In this document: positions 45,652 to 56,062 of the stretch, piece by piece
Layout of the letters: the number at the start of each line of letters is the position of its first letter
Numbering within the stretch: the stretch's first letter is position 1
Source of the DNA: Neurospora tetrasperma FGSC 2508
Lineage: Eukaryota > Ascomycota > Sordariomycetes > Sordariales > Sordariaceae
Length of the DNA stretch: 64,000 bases
Assembly (NCBI RefSeq): GCF_000213175.1
Contig: NW_009799103.1
Location: 3,731,884 to 3,795,883 of the forward strand
Direction of reading: 5' to 3'
The notes under the pieces: model-generated
What the model saw: only the letters and a program-made list of their open reading frames with translations
What the model was told of the DNA's origin: nothing
Database searches by the model: none
Program-made: the position numbers and the translations under genes

Positions 45652-47238
45652 ATGGCTGTATCCGTCCAACCCCCCACCCGCGACCGCACCGCCGGCCACC
45701 GCACCAAAAAGTCCACGTCCTCCGTCTCCGTCACCCCCGTATCAGAACCCCAACCCATCGACCCATCCATCATCAACCGACCCAACGACCTCTCTTCGGT
45801 ACCCTCCCTCCTCTCCGCCATCTTTACCCAAGGCATCGCGGCCGTGACGTCCCCCTCAGATGACGCCACGCGGCTCGCCCTCCTCTCGTCCGCGCGAGCC
45901 CTCGTGCTGGCGCTCGAAAGCCCGCGCGAGACCATGCTCCGGCAGTGCTGGGCCGACACGGTCTGCATGGCCACTTTGTCGATCGGCGTCGACACGGGCG
46001 TGTGGGCCTATCTCGGGCGGGACGACCGACCCAAGCGCGTGGCGGACATTGCTGCGGCCACGGGGTTTGAGGCGGCATACCTGGCCCGACTGCTGAAGCA
46101 CGTGGCTGCCATGGGCCATGTGATTGAGACGGGTAAGGACGAGTATAAGCCGACTAACTTTAGTAAAGCGTTAGCGATCCCGACTTTGGGGGCTGCGTAT
46201 CCTTTGTTGTGAGTTTCCTTTTCTTTTCATCCTTATTTCTTTCGTCTGGTTTTGTGGTCGAGGGTCCGAGAGCATACGTAAACTGACACACAATCTCGAA
46301 AAGCACGGGACCAGGTAACACGGGCGGCGTCCTCCGCTGCACGGCCTCGTTCCCTTCCTACCTCAAGTCTACCAACCTCGCCACCCCAACCTCCATCACC
46401 AACAGTAACACGCAGTTCGCCTTCGACACCCCCAAGAACTTTTTTGAGCTGTGCCATGACCCGGCATATGCGCCCATGGGGGCCCAGTTCAACACGCACA
46501 TGGGGTCATATGCCTTTGGCCGGCCCACGTGGGTGGACGAGGGCTTTTATCCCATTGGGGAGCGCCTGCTTGAGGGGTTTGATGACGAGGATGAGACGGC
46601 GGCGTTGTTGGTAGATATTGGCGGGAGTATCGGGCATGATTTGCAGAAATTCAGGGATGCGTTTCCGGAAGCGAAGGGAAGACTGGTCCTGCAGGATCTG
46701 GAGCCCGTGGTGGCGCAGGTGAAGGAGACCGAGTTGGATGCGAGTATCGAGAGGATGGCGTATGACTTTTTGACGGAGCAGCCGGTTAAGGGTGAGTTTC
46801 CATTCATTTTCCTGTCCTGGAATGGTCGGTTACATGGACAAGGTACTAATACGATGGATGATAGGAGCCCGCGCGTACTACATGCATTCGGTCCTGCATG
46901 ACTGGCCGGATCATCAGTGCGTCCCCATCCTGGAGAACGTCAAGGCGGCCATGAAGCCGGGGTACTCGCGCTTGTTGATCAACGAGAACGTGATTCCTGA
47001 CGTGGGCGCAAGCTGGGAGAGCACTTCGTTGGATATCATGATGTCGTGCTTGGTGTCGTCCAAGGAGAGGACAAAGGATGAGTGGGTGCAGTTGTTGAAG
47101 CGTGATGCTGGGCTCAAGATTACCGGGTTCTATCCGGTTGGGAATGGCGTGGAAAGCATCATTGAGTGTGAGTTGCCAAGTAAAGAGAGTGAGTCGTCGG
47201 CCGAGGACACTGAGTCGTCGACGGATGAGTCTTTGTAA
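45652..47238 (+). CDS. SAM-dependent O-methyltransferase (COMT type)
   Basis: Three exons (45652-46208, 46304-46791, 46865-47238) give 472 residues. Residues 1-50 are Ser/Thr/Pro-rich. A dimerisation domain follows (LALESPRETMLRQCWADTV, KRVADIAAATGFEAAYLARL). SAM motif I is LLVDIGGSIGHD. Next come GRLVLQDLEPVV and YDFLTEQPVKGARAYYMHSV, then the catalytic LHDWPDHQC with the general-base His, followed by LLINENVIPD. It would methylate a hydroxyl on a phenolic or polyketide-like metabolite; substrate unknown. The acceptor of intron 1 is placed at 46303 because only then does GPGNTGGVLRCTAS continue the frame. The tail is acidic and Ser-rich (SKESESSAEDTESS). It belongs to a plus-strand run with the two genes downstream, 1.4 kb away. 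Confidence 0.93.
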
Positions 47239-48599
47239 CTGTCATGATACCAATCGAATAGTGTGTTTGTATGGACTGGATATTCTTGCGTCTTGTACCT
47301 TTTCATTCCTCGCTTCCGGTCTTCCTCTTCATACTGAACCGGTCAGGTAAATCTAAGTGTTGAACCGTTTCGTGGTCTCGGCGTAAGGTCAGATGCTGAA
47401 CATACTTTGTTCCTCAATTCATACTCGATTTGCCGACCTCATGTTTCACCCGGCACCAAATCTCCTCGCCGCCGACTTTAGCACCCCACTTCTGGACAAC
47501 AAATTGGGGAAAGACGAAAAGAACAGAGGATGGCCAGCTACATATTTCCATTCTTGTCAAGTATAAAGCTCCGTCGACAGTTGATGCTGGATTGTTAGTG
47601 TCGATGTCGTCCTGGGGCTAAAATGCCGTCGTCGTGTCAACATTCTATGAAACCCTAACGAAAAGGAGTTAAAAGAAAGAGTTGGGTATTCTGAGGTGAT
47701 AGCACAAATCCAGGAAAGCGCAGACTGTGGTGAGATGTTGCTTTTTCCGAGTGTCCAATGTGAGTTTCTGGTGCCCTTTTGCCCGTTGGTGTTTTGGAGT
47801 GGAAAATGATGACGTCGGGAGATACAGTGGGCAGTTGCTTACAGCGGCCTCTCAGTGGACCACTGCACTAACAGCGATGCCATGACTTTTGCCGTAGCCA
47901 AGTTAGGGTGATAAGATAAGCGAGTCCGACGATGATTCAGCACGTGAGCTCGCACAGTTGACCGAGTTTTAGCGTGTCCACGGCAGTCCGGGTCCCTGGC
48001 TGGACCCCGCGTCGCGTACTAACAATTAAACCAACTTTGGACTCGACAATCCCAATTCCCAAAGTCAGGCAGACAATTGCACCATTCAACCACCTTCTCA
48101 GCAACCTACGGTACTTTCTTGTTGTCCGACGACTTCTCTTCTCTCCACTCACTCAGGTCCCCTCTCGCGGCTATCAAGCGACCCTCTTGTGACCTTTACC
48201 GATCCGATGCCCATTCCTGCCCATTCCTGCAGCGAGTCCAGTTCTGATCGAGGCTGAGCGGCAGTCCTCCTTGGACCATCATTACCTACGCCATTTGACA
48301 AGCCACCTACTTCGACGGGCATTGGAGGTCCAAGTACCTCTGCCTTAGGTAGGTACTTACGTCTGCGCAGTCCGACATTAGAGTGCCCGGTGACAACGCG
48401 CTGCTGGTACTACCTCTACTTACCTTTACTTACACGGACACTGTCCACAGCACCGTACAGTCGCATTCTCCATCCGTTTGCTCGACCATCCATCCATCTT
48501 CTCGACTTTTCTCCTCCATTCTCCCTCTTGAGACCTGAAGTAGACCTCGTCCTCTCCGCCTCGACATCGTATCCTACTATAATACACATACCAACAGCC
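47239..48599. other. Spacer upstream of the ankyrin/F-box gene
   Basis: It contains a CCCATTCCTG tandem near 48209-48230 and a TTAGGTAGGTACTTA copy near 48347. The pyrimidine-rich stretch 48420-48590 looks like a 5' leader; the open frame continues through it without an ATG in good context. Confidence 0.5.
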
Positions 48600-51500
48600 A
48601 TGGCACCTCCACGACTTCCTGATCTGCCAACCGAGCTGATCTACCTCATCGCCGCCCACCTCCCCAAAGCTTGCGATCTCTCGGCCTTGGCCCGGACAAA
48701 TCAACGGCTCTACTGCATCATCAACAACATTCTCTACACCGGAGCAGTCAAGCCCGGCACCGACCCTCAACCTCTTCTCTGGGCCACCCGACATGGAGTC
48801 CCCTCCACCGTAGACAAGGCCATTTGCGCCGGCGCCAAGCCAGACTACCTCTTCGAGTTTGTCCTCTCCCGTAAGGCCTGGGAACTCGTCTGTATCCTCG
48901 AACGCGCTGCCGCCCCCAACGAGAACTCGGACTTTGAAGACTGGAACTGGTCCCCTCCCTCCAACACCAACTACAGCAACTCGGCCACCCCCGAGCTCTA
49001 CCGCGACCTTCACGATATCATGGGCACCATGCGCGCCCCGTGGGATCCCCGCCCCAACCCCCCTCCCAACAACCTGTCCGGCCCCGCGAACCCCCTTCTC
49101 GACCTGTTGGAGAACGAACCCCCCCAAACCAACCATGAAGTACTTAGTGGTTCCGAGACTGAACCTCTTTCGGAGCCTGATGATCCCATGCCCTTCCCCC
49201 CTCCACCAGGAGGAGGAGGATTGGTGGGCGCTTTTCTCGGTAACCTGTTTCAAGCCGTTCACAACCACAACCACAACCCCTTCAATGACGATGACGAAGA
49301 AGACGACGACGACGACGAGGATGACGATGACCTCATGGATGAGGACAGCGAGGTCGAGGAGTGGGTACACAACATACGAGCCAGGGGAATCACCCGCCGC
49401 TGTGCCCCCATACACATAGCTGCCAAGGAGGGCCATAACGCCGTCATCGAAAAGCTGCTGGAGCACGGTGCCAACATCCATCTCGAGGCAGAGTGGTACT
49501 GCTCCTGCCGCCCGCCGCTCTCGCTGTGGGAAACGCGCGAACTCGAGGCGGCCGGCACCCTGCGTGAGAACCTGGAAGCTTCATATTGGCCGGCTGTCCA
49601 CCTAGCCATGTGCTTTGCGCGTTTCGACACTGCCAAGTTTCTTATTGAGCGCGGTGCCCTCAACAATATCCCCAAGGGTCATCTGGGTTTCACCATCCTC
49701 CACCAAGCTGCTTCTATAGGAAACCTCGACATGCTCAAGTACATTGTCGAAGCCGGCAAGGCCACCTGGCCCACGGTCGATATCGAAGACGACATGGGCC
49801 TGACGCCTCTGTATTTTGCCTGTGCCAAGGGCCATTGGGACACAGTCGTCCCCTACCTGATTGAGAAGGGCGCCAACATAGACAAGGAGTTTGAGGTGGA
49901 CCTGTGGGAATTCAAGGCCAAGACGACGGTCCTCGGCGAAGCTTGCTACCTCGGCCATTACGATCGCGCCCTGAAGCTCATTGAGCTGGGTGCAGATGTC
50001 AAGCAGCAGCTCGAGTTCAATCAGCTGACATTTGGGAGACGACACCGCCTGGAAGAAGCGGATAACGGAGACGAGGAAGCTGGCGATGGCATCAAGAAGA
50101 TCCCCCTTCTCCACGTATGCTGTACCTCCCCCCGACCAAAGGATGACGACTATTACTCAAACCCATCAGTTCGGTCGGCACCTTTCAGACTGGCCAGAAC
50201 CGAGGAGCCGACAGCCTTGGAACGCGTAGCCCTGATAGAAAGGCTTCTGGCTGCGGGCACGCCCATTGACCAAACCTGGGACGACGGCAATGGCGAAACC
50301 CCTTTGTTTATGGCTGCACAGTTTCACGTCACCTCAGCTGTCAGGGCCTTGTTGAAGGCTGGTGCTAATCCCCTTGTCCAGGATAAAAATGGCCGAAACG
50401 CCTTGATGGCCGCACTTTATCACCCACTAGGCGAAGAGCCCTGGACCACGTTTGCCGAGTGCTTCCCATCGAGTTCCAAGCCAGACAAGGCGCCCGAGAT
50501 TGTGCGTTTGCTCCTAGAGGCAGGCGTTCCAGTCAACCATCAGGACTCAAAGGGACGTACCGCGTTGCACCTTGTCTTCCGGCCCAGGAGAGCGTACGAA
50601 CTAGGAGCGGCAACAGACGCCATCTGCAGCATCGTCCGATTGCTGTTCGACGCTGGCATTGACCCATGCATTCGCGCCAAGGACAAGACCCCGGTCCTGA
50701 AGAACGCACTCAAATGGGATTACGGCCGCGCTGCTGATCTCCTCGTCCAATTCCACGGTCCCGCCCTTGGCTCGCATTTGGACCCCAAGGAGTTCCGAGA
50801 ATTCTACCTAATGATAGCCGAAGCCACCTCTCCCAGGATCTACGCCACGTATGGGGCTCCTGAATCAGCCTCTTCGTATGACTTGCTTCTGGATATCGAC
50901 AGCTCTCATCACCTCACGTCCGACAAGAGCCTTTTATTCGACCTGATCAAGAAAGGGTCCGAGAACGGAGAATGCTTTTCGGCAGCCGAAAAGCTTGGCA
51001 AGCGTGGCCTCCATCGCATGGACCTGACGCTCGAGGAAAAGACCAAACTGATGAAGAAAAGCATTGACCATGATCTGCACAAGCTGATGATAGAGGTTGT
51101 CAACGTCACCGTCCATGCCGTCGCGCCGTCCGTCCTTCGAGACAAGGCCGTGCTCGAAGAAGCCCTACTGCACATCCTCCGCAATCCCCGACGGTTACAC
51201 TTTTCGGAACCCATGATTGCCCATCTCATCAACGCCGGCGCCGACCTCCACCGGCCATGCCCTTACCAGCTGGAAAAGAAAGCATCCGATACCACCACCA
51301 CCACGACCACCACCACTACCTACCTGCCCCCCCTCTACACCGCCATCCGCTACGGCCATGTCAAGGTCGTCAAGTACATGCTCTCCAAGCAACCCATCCA
51401 CGGTAACCCCCACGCCCTGCTCAACCCTTACCTCCACCAGGCCGTCAACCTCGACCCGGCCATCCGGGAGAAATGGCCCCTCACCAATCAGCAGGACGAG

Positions 51501-52040
51501 GCCAAGACGCGCAGTGACATGGTCCGTGCCCTCATCGAAGCCGGCGCCGACCCAGCTTTGCTCAACAAACACAAGGACACAGCGTTGTCAATACTCCTAA
51601 AGGGCCTAGCCGCCGATCCAGATCGCAGAATACTCAAGAGTCTGGGCCATTTGATCAAGCCGCTTAGTCGCGGGGTGGATATCAATGTGGTGAATAAGGA
51701 GGGGAAGAGTGTGGTGGACTATCTGAGGGAGTTGATGGTTTTGAGGGAGGTGGAGGAGAAGGATCGGGATGGTCCAAGTACGAGTGAGGCCAAGATGAAG
51801 GTCAAGAGGATCAATGAGGCTATCAGGATGTTGAGATGTAGGGTGGAGTTGGTTAAAGAGGAGTCGGATGATGAGAAAGGTGAGAGTAAGGAGAAGGGGG
51901 AAGGGAAGGAAGAGGGCAGGTTGATGATCAAGTGGTCTGTTCCCAAGGGGGGTCCGGCGGCCACGGGAGGCAATATGGTGTGTCCGCCGATGCCGGCGAG
52001 GGAGAGAGGGAGGTACGCAGGGTATGGATCATATTTGTAA
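48600..52040 (+). CDS. F-box-like protein with about eleven ankyrin repeats
   Basis: One exon, 1146 residues from the ATG of MAPPRLPDLPTELIYLIAAH; the frame is open 70 codons further up, but that part reads like untranslated pyrimidine-rich leader. Residues 5-45 resemble an F-box (LPTELIYLIAAHLPKACDLS). An acidic run of Asp and Glu codons lies near 229-254. Ankyrin repeats are spread from about 267 to 1010, for example PIHIAAKEGHNAVIEKLLEH, TPLYFACAKGHWD, TPLFMAAQFHVTSAVRALLK, TALHLVF, PPLYTAIRYGHVKVVKYML and VRALIEAGADPALLNKHKD, with spacers of variable length. The C-terminus is charged (KGESKEKGEGKEEG) and ends RYAGYGSYL. An F-box with ankyrins suggests a substrate adaptor of an SCF ubiquitin ligase, but this is inference. 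Confidence 0.85.
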   Translation: MAPPRLPDLPTELIYLIAAHLPKACDLSALARTNQRLYCIINNILYTGAVKPGTDPQPLLWATRHGVPSTVDKAICAGAKPDYLFEFVLSRKAWELVCILERAAAPNENSDFEDWNWSPPSNTNYSNSATPELYRDLHDIMGTMRAPWDPRPNPPPNNLSGPANPLLDLLENEPPQTNHEVLSGSETEPLSEPDDPMPFPPPPGGGGLVGAFLGNLFQAVHNHNHNPFNDDDEEDDDDDEDDDDLMDEDSEVEEWVHNIRARGITRRCAPIHIAAKEGHNAVIEKLLEHGANIHLEAEWYCSCRPPLSLWETRELEAAGTLRENLEASYWPAVHLAMCFARFDTAKFLIERGALNNIPKGHLGFTILHQAASIGNLDMLKYIVEAGKATWPTVDIEDDMGLTPLYFACAKGHWDTVVPYLIEKGANIDKEFEVDLWEFKAKTTVLGEACYLGHYDRALKLIELGADVKQQLEFNQLTFGRRHRLEEADNGDEEAGDGIKKIPLLHVCCTSPRPKDDDYYSNPSVRSAPFRLARTEEPTALERVALIERLLAAGTPIDQTWDDGNGETPLFMAAQFHVTSAVRALLKAGANPLVQDKNGRNALMAALYHPLGEEPWTTFAECFPSSSKPDKAPEIVRLLLEAGVPVNHQDSKGRTALHLVFRPRRAYELGAATDAICSIVRLLFDAGIDPCIRAKDKTPVLKNALKWDYGRAADLLVQFHGPALGSHLDPKEFREFYLMIAEATSPRIYATYGAPESASSYDLLLDIDSSHHLTSDKSLLFDLIKKGSENGECFSAAEKLGKRGLHRMDLTLEEKTKLMKKSIDHDLHKLMIEVVNVTVHAVAPSVLRDKAVLEEALLHILRNPRRLHFSEPMIAHLINAGADLHRPCPYQLEKKASDTTTTTTTTTTYLPPLYTAIRYGHVKVVKYMLSKQPIHGNPHALLNPYLHQAVNLDPAIREKWPLTNQQDEAKTRSDMVRALIEAGADPALLNKHKDTALSILLKGLAADPDRRILKSLGHLIKPLSRGVDINVVNKEGKSVVDYLRELMVLREVEEKDRDGPSTSEAKMKVKRINEAIRMLRCRVELVKEESDDEKGESKEKGEGKEEGRLMIKWSVPKGGPAATGGNMVCPPMPARERGRYAGYGSYL

Positions 52041-53046
52041 AAGGATTGCGTGTAATGGTTTAAGAAGGTGTGTGTTTTTCTTGTGATCTTGTATGGTTTT
52101 ATTTTGGGCACCTTTTATTATGCTCAATATGATCTGGTAAGGTCGGTATACATGGTTTATTGTTTTAGAAGTAAGAGACGGAAAAAGGCAAAGCGCTGAA
52201 TATGGTGCTGACTTTGTAGAGGTAGCGTTGTGTTTTTTGCAACATGGATATTTTGTGGCTGAGGATGTACATCACTGGAGAAAGCTGTTGGTTGAGGTTG
52301 CCTGGCGAAATCCCGTCCTCTGGCAGTGGTCACTGCTGAGCCTTGCCTGAATCGCGGAAGGAGCTCATGAGTCGTGTCCAACCCAGGTTGTTGTCTCTCG
52401 GTTTCGGGTCGGTACTTGGGTCTTCTGAGCTTTTTCGTCTCCGTCTTCAAAACTTACACCAATCAACCTCACCTTTTGAGTACCATTCCCATCGACATGA
52501 ACCGCTCGGTTTTCTCCTTGTCGTCCATTAACATCCATTTCTTCATTCATTGATGTCACCTCGACCTATGAATGGACGGATGTTTACCCTGCGTGGCTCA
52601 AGATGATTGGCGTTGGTCAAGCAGCGTTTCCGCCCAACCCAACTTGGTCCAACTGGTCCCCACCCAAGATTTCATTCAGCTTGACAGGGAGACAGGGCCT
52701 GCTGCTGCGCCTTCTTCTCCTCGAACGAGTCACTTCTCAATTCTGCTCATATCAGCACAGACTCGCTACCTACCTACCTACCTACCTCTAGGTAGCCCAA
52801 CACAAACACCTCATGGATTTGAACCTCAACGAACCTTCTTTGCCTTATTGCTTTATCTCCATTGCGCGTGTGTCGTCAGATTCATAAGAAGCGAGACGCG
52901 AACGGTCGGTTTTCTTTGCGGCGGCTTGATCACAATATCGGCATCACAACCGTCGGCGACGGCGACTACAACCACGGCACCTGCCACCTGTCGACCATAC
53001 TGCATTGACTGGGAGTTGTTTCAGCCGCTCCATCATTCCTGGCGCC
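52041..53046. other. Spacer upstream of the HET gene
   Basis: A CTACCTACCTACCTACC run ending in TCTAGGTAG lies at 52767-52794. Otherwise the spacer is a pyrimidine-rich leader; no gene recognised. Confidence 0.5.
52767..52794. repeat. CTAC tetranucleotide run joined to a TACCTCTAGGTA palindrome
   Basis: Five to six CTAC units end in CTCTAGGTAG. It belongs to the dispersed AGGTA/TACCT family and lies about 250 nt upstream of the HET gene start. Confidence 0.65.
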
Positions 53047-55320
53047 ATGGAAGGCAAGCGAAGTCGCGTTCGCCATGCTTTTGATGATGGAGGACGCCTG
53101 TCGACGGCTTATGGACAAGTCGTGGCCAAGAGGCCCTTCCTCCATGTGAAGGAACAGGAGCAGCAACAGCAACAGGAAGAGCTACAAGAAGACGAAGAGG
53201 AAGAGAAACAACAGGAGGAGGTAGGAGTGGAAGAGGAAGAGCATGAGGATTCACCCAATCTTTGTCAGCGTTGCAAAGAGCTTGATCTCGACACCATCTT
53301 CAATGGTCTATGTCCCATCAGAGGCAGCAAGAGACTTTTGTGTCTCGGTACACTCGATGAGAACTCTCCATGCGCGCTTTGTCGGTTTTTCTACTCCATG
53401 CGGCGGCGAAGCTTCACTGGTAAAACCACAGAAAGATATTACCTACACACGTACACCTTCGAGACTTACGACGGCTTAGGGAGATGGCCGTATTTTGTAT
53501 GCTCTAAGGTGTGGGCTGTTGATCCGTGTATGGGATCTCATAACCTGGAATGGGTTGCACATAAGTGTTCATATCAACACATAAGCGACAGGCCACAGTT
53601 AATGTTTCTCCCCCAATCCATCAAGCCATCCCTGTATCCAGTATCGACCTTGAAAGGCTTACCTGTCAATGAAACATCGGTAAATTATCCTTTACTGCGT
53701 CATTGGATCAAGGAGTGTGAGGGTCACCGGAATTGCAGCTACTCCAGCACCGACCCTACCAAGTCTCACATTGAACCAGCCATCCGTGGGATTGACTGCA
53801 CAACTCGCAAGATCGTAGATCTACGGCCTGGAGACAATTACATAGCACTTAGCTATGTTTGGGGTAACCAGCCGTTGGTTGAGAACAAAGGCAGTCGGGT
53901 TTTGCCAACCAACGCCCCAAAGATTGTTGAGGATGCAATGATCGTTGTCAAGGAGCTTGGCCAGCAGTATCTTTGGGTCGATCAATATTGTATCGATCAG
54001 CACGACGATCAGGACAAACACGCCCAAATCAAGAACATGGATCGCATCTACGAAGGATCTTATGCTACCATTGTCGCATTCTCCGGGAAAGATTCATCTT
54101 CTGGACTCCCTGGCGTCAGCAGCATCCCAAGAATGCCTCAACATCGGTTTACGTCTCCAAAAATGACATTACTAGGCTTCACACCTGCCTTGACGCAGCA
54201 AACCTTGGAAGCTTCAATTTGGATGAAAAGAGGGTGGACCTTTCAAGAAGCCCTTCTCTCACGGAGATTGCTTATCTTCACTCAAGAACAGGTGCACTTC
54301 CTCTGTTCGCGCGGGTGGTGGGTTGAAAGCTGCGCTCCAAGACCTCTCATGCTTGGCGAGCGTACTGGTAAAAGGTGCGAATCAGTACTGGTGGGGGGGA
54401 AACCGAGGAACTTAATTTCACCTTTGGTTAGGTTTCCTGTTCAAAAATCCGGATACCAACTGCGAGTATGGATCGGTAGTTTCGTTTTTCTTCTCGAAGA
54501 ATTTACCCGGCGACAGTTGAGCTTCCAATCTGACGCGCTGGATGCTGTCCGGGGCCTGCTTTCACGAGTTACGATTCTAACCTATTGGGGGATCCCTGTC
54601 TACGAGTTCCGGGAAAACCTTGGAGACTTTTTTGCTTTCGACACTTTGGAGGCGAATGAAGTCTTCCTTCGAAGTCTTTTTTGGCAGCCTGATGGCACGG
54701 CGTCAGACGCAGAAGTTCTTGGCCGTCGAGGAGGATTTCCAAGCTGGTCATGGCTTGGTTGGAGGACACCAGTCACTTTTGAGTTGTTTTACGGTGACGA
54801 TTCTCCCCGCTCGATTGTCAAAGTCGAAAACACCGACGGTACACTTCTTTCATTTTCTGATCTTGTTGAACTATTTGGAGCAGAGATGGAACGCTCGAGA
54901 GTCCTGCCTGAGAGGACAACCTACCTGTGGCTTGAAGGGCTTGTTCTGACGCTGGGCTTCCAGCCCGTCGGCAACAGCCATGACGGTACAATCGACTTCT
55001 GCTTCGACCATCCACTGGGCTACTCAGATTATCCTTGCCTGATGGAAGGTAGCTGTTCACCAAAGGAAGAGCATAGAGGTACCGAAGTAATTTTTCGGTT
55101 GGATGTGAAGGGTTCTGAAGACATATCAAAGAGGACGCTGAAGAGAAGGTGGAGTTGTCTCTTGGTCTTGTACGCAAGTTCCACGAGACATCACTTCCTT
55201 ATCCTTGACGAAGGAGATGACGCCGCATATTGTGTTGGTACATTTCGTCTTGAGTATTCCACGCCTGAGGAGTTGAAGGCAAAAGTACCACATGAATACA
55301 AAAAGGTTAGGATAGGATAG
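53047..55320 (+). CDS. HET-domain protein (heterokaryon-incompatibility type)
   Basis: One exon, 757 residues from the ATG of MEGKRSRVRHAF; the frame upstream starts only at a TTG. Residues 35-75 are a Gln/Glu-rich run. Two Cys pairs (CQRCKELD, CALCRFF) follow, as in many HET proteins. The HET domain starts near 264 with YIALSYVWG and continues through YLWVDQYCIDQHDD, IKNMDRIYEGSYATIVAF and WMKRGWTFQEALLSRRLLIF. The C-terminal half is unannotated but has GGFPSWSWLGWR, a usual post-HET block. HET domains trigger cell death when unlike strains fuse; many genomic copies have no known incompatibility role. No death-effector partner domain (NACHT, WD40, TIR) is visible here. It follows the ankyrin gene in the same direction, 1.0 kb away. 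Confidence 0.92.
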   Translation: MEGKRSRVRHAFDDGGRLSTAYGQVVAKRPFLHVKEQEQQQQQEELQEDEEEEKQQEEVGVEEEEHEDSPNLCQRCKELDLDTIFNGLCPIRGSKRLLCLGTLDENSPCALCRFFYSMRRRSFTGKTTERYYLHTYTFETYDGLGRWPYFVCSKVWAVDPCMGSHNLEWVAHKCSYQHISDRPQLMFLPQSIKPSLYPVSTLKGLPVNETSVNYPLLRHWIKECEGHRNCSYSSTDPTKSHIEPAIRGIDCTTRKIVDLRPGDNYIALSYVWGNQPLVENKGSRVLPTNAPKIVEDAMIVVKELGQQYLWVDQYCIDQHDDQDKHAQIKNMDRIYEGSYATIVAFSGKDSSSGLPGVSSIPRMPQHRFTSPKMTLLGFTPALTQQTLEASIWMKRGWTFQEALLSRRLLIFTQEQVHFLCSRGWWVESCAPRPLMLGERTGKRCESVLVGGKPRNLISPLVRFPVQKSGYQLRVWIGSFVFLLEEFTRRQLSFQSDALDAVRGLLSRVTILTYWGIPVYEFRENLGDFFAFDTLEANEVFLRSLFWQPDGTASDAEVLGRRGGFPSWSWLGWRTPVTFELFYGDDSPRSIVKVENTDGTLLSFSDLVELFGAEMERSRVLPERTTYLWLEGLVLTLGFQPVGNSHDGTIDFCFDHPLGYSDYPCLMEGSCSPKEEHRGTEVIFRLDVKGSEDISKRTLKRRWSCLLVLYASSTRHHFLILDEGDDAAYCVGTFRLEYSTPEELKAKVPHEYKKVRIG

Positions 55321-56062
55321 GTGGTGTCAACTAGGAAGTTCCTGGGCATAAGAGGACTGGCGTTGGAGACTTCACGGAGGCGGATGCAATAAGGATGGTT
55401 CTCACACCATAGAAGCGGTCAAAGAATGTACAGGGCTGTCTCGCACGCTCACATCCTTTGATCCTATCGGTTATTGACATCTCAAATAAATAGTCTGCAA
55501 TTATGCCCCAAAGCCGTGAATTAGCTTAGATATATATGTCTAGGGGAGGTAGGTAGTTTCTCGGTATGTAACCGCTTCTTGAAACATTCCCCCGGGTACA
55601 GTAGTAGTGTACCGGACTCGGCACGGCACGGCACGGGCCGGGTAGGGTGGGGTAACACCTGCCGGGAAAAACCCCGGACGGCTCGGATGGATGGGCGGGG
55701 TTGATGGCGGGGTCCGAGCGTACGTCATTCAACGTTACCACTGCCGACATTTGTTCATCTTTTTCAATACAATACGGCGCGGGCATCGAAGATTACAGCA
55801 GAGGACAGCAAACACTTGTAGTACCATCTTTCCCCTTCCCTTTTCACTCTTGGACATTTTACGATCGAGCACGGGGCGTCATCGATGAACGAAAGGCCAT
55901 TTCAAAATCGAGTGACCAAAAACATCTTAAAATTTCAGAGCAAACGGACTCCGAAAAGCCAACCCAGTTACGAACAAACACATTATTGACAAACTGTCAT
56001 CCAACAAAATAGAAATGGTATCAAACTCCCCTCATTCACCTATCCATCATTACGGCCTCCAT
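55321..56062. other. Convergent spacer between the HET and fatty-acid dioxygenase genes
   Basis: A GGCAC tandem near 55620-55640 and a GGGTAGGGTGGGG tract. No gene recognised. Confidence 0.5.

Noticed and set aside
22258-47238. A secondary-metabolite cluster made of P450s, ligase and O-methyltransferase
   Set aside because: No polyketide, peptide or terpene backbone enzyme and no pathway-specific regulator were seen; primary-type genes are interspersed.
48426-49481. A 351-codon minus-strand open frame
   Set aside because: Antisense to the ankyrin gene; its valine-rich run is the reverse of the acidic codon tract.
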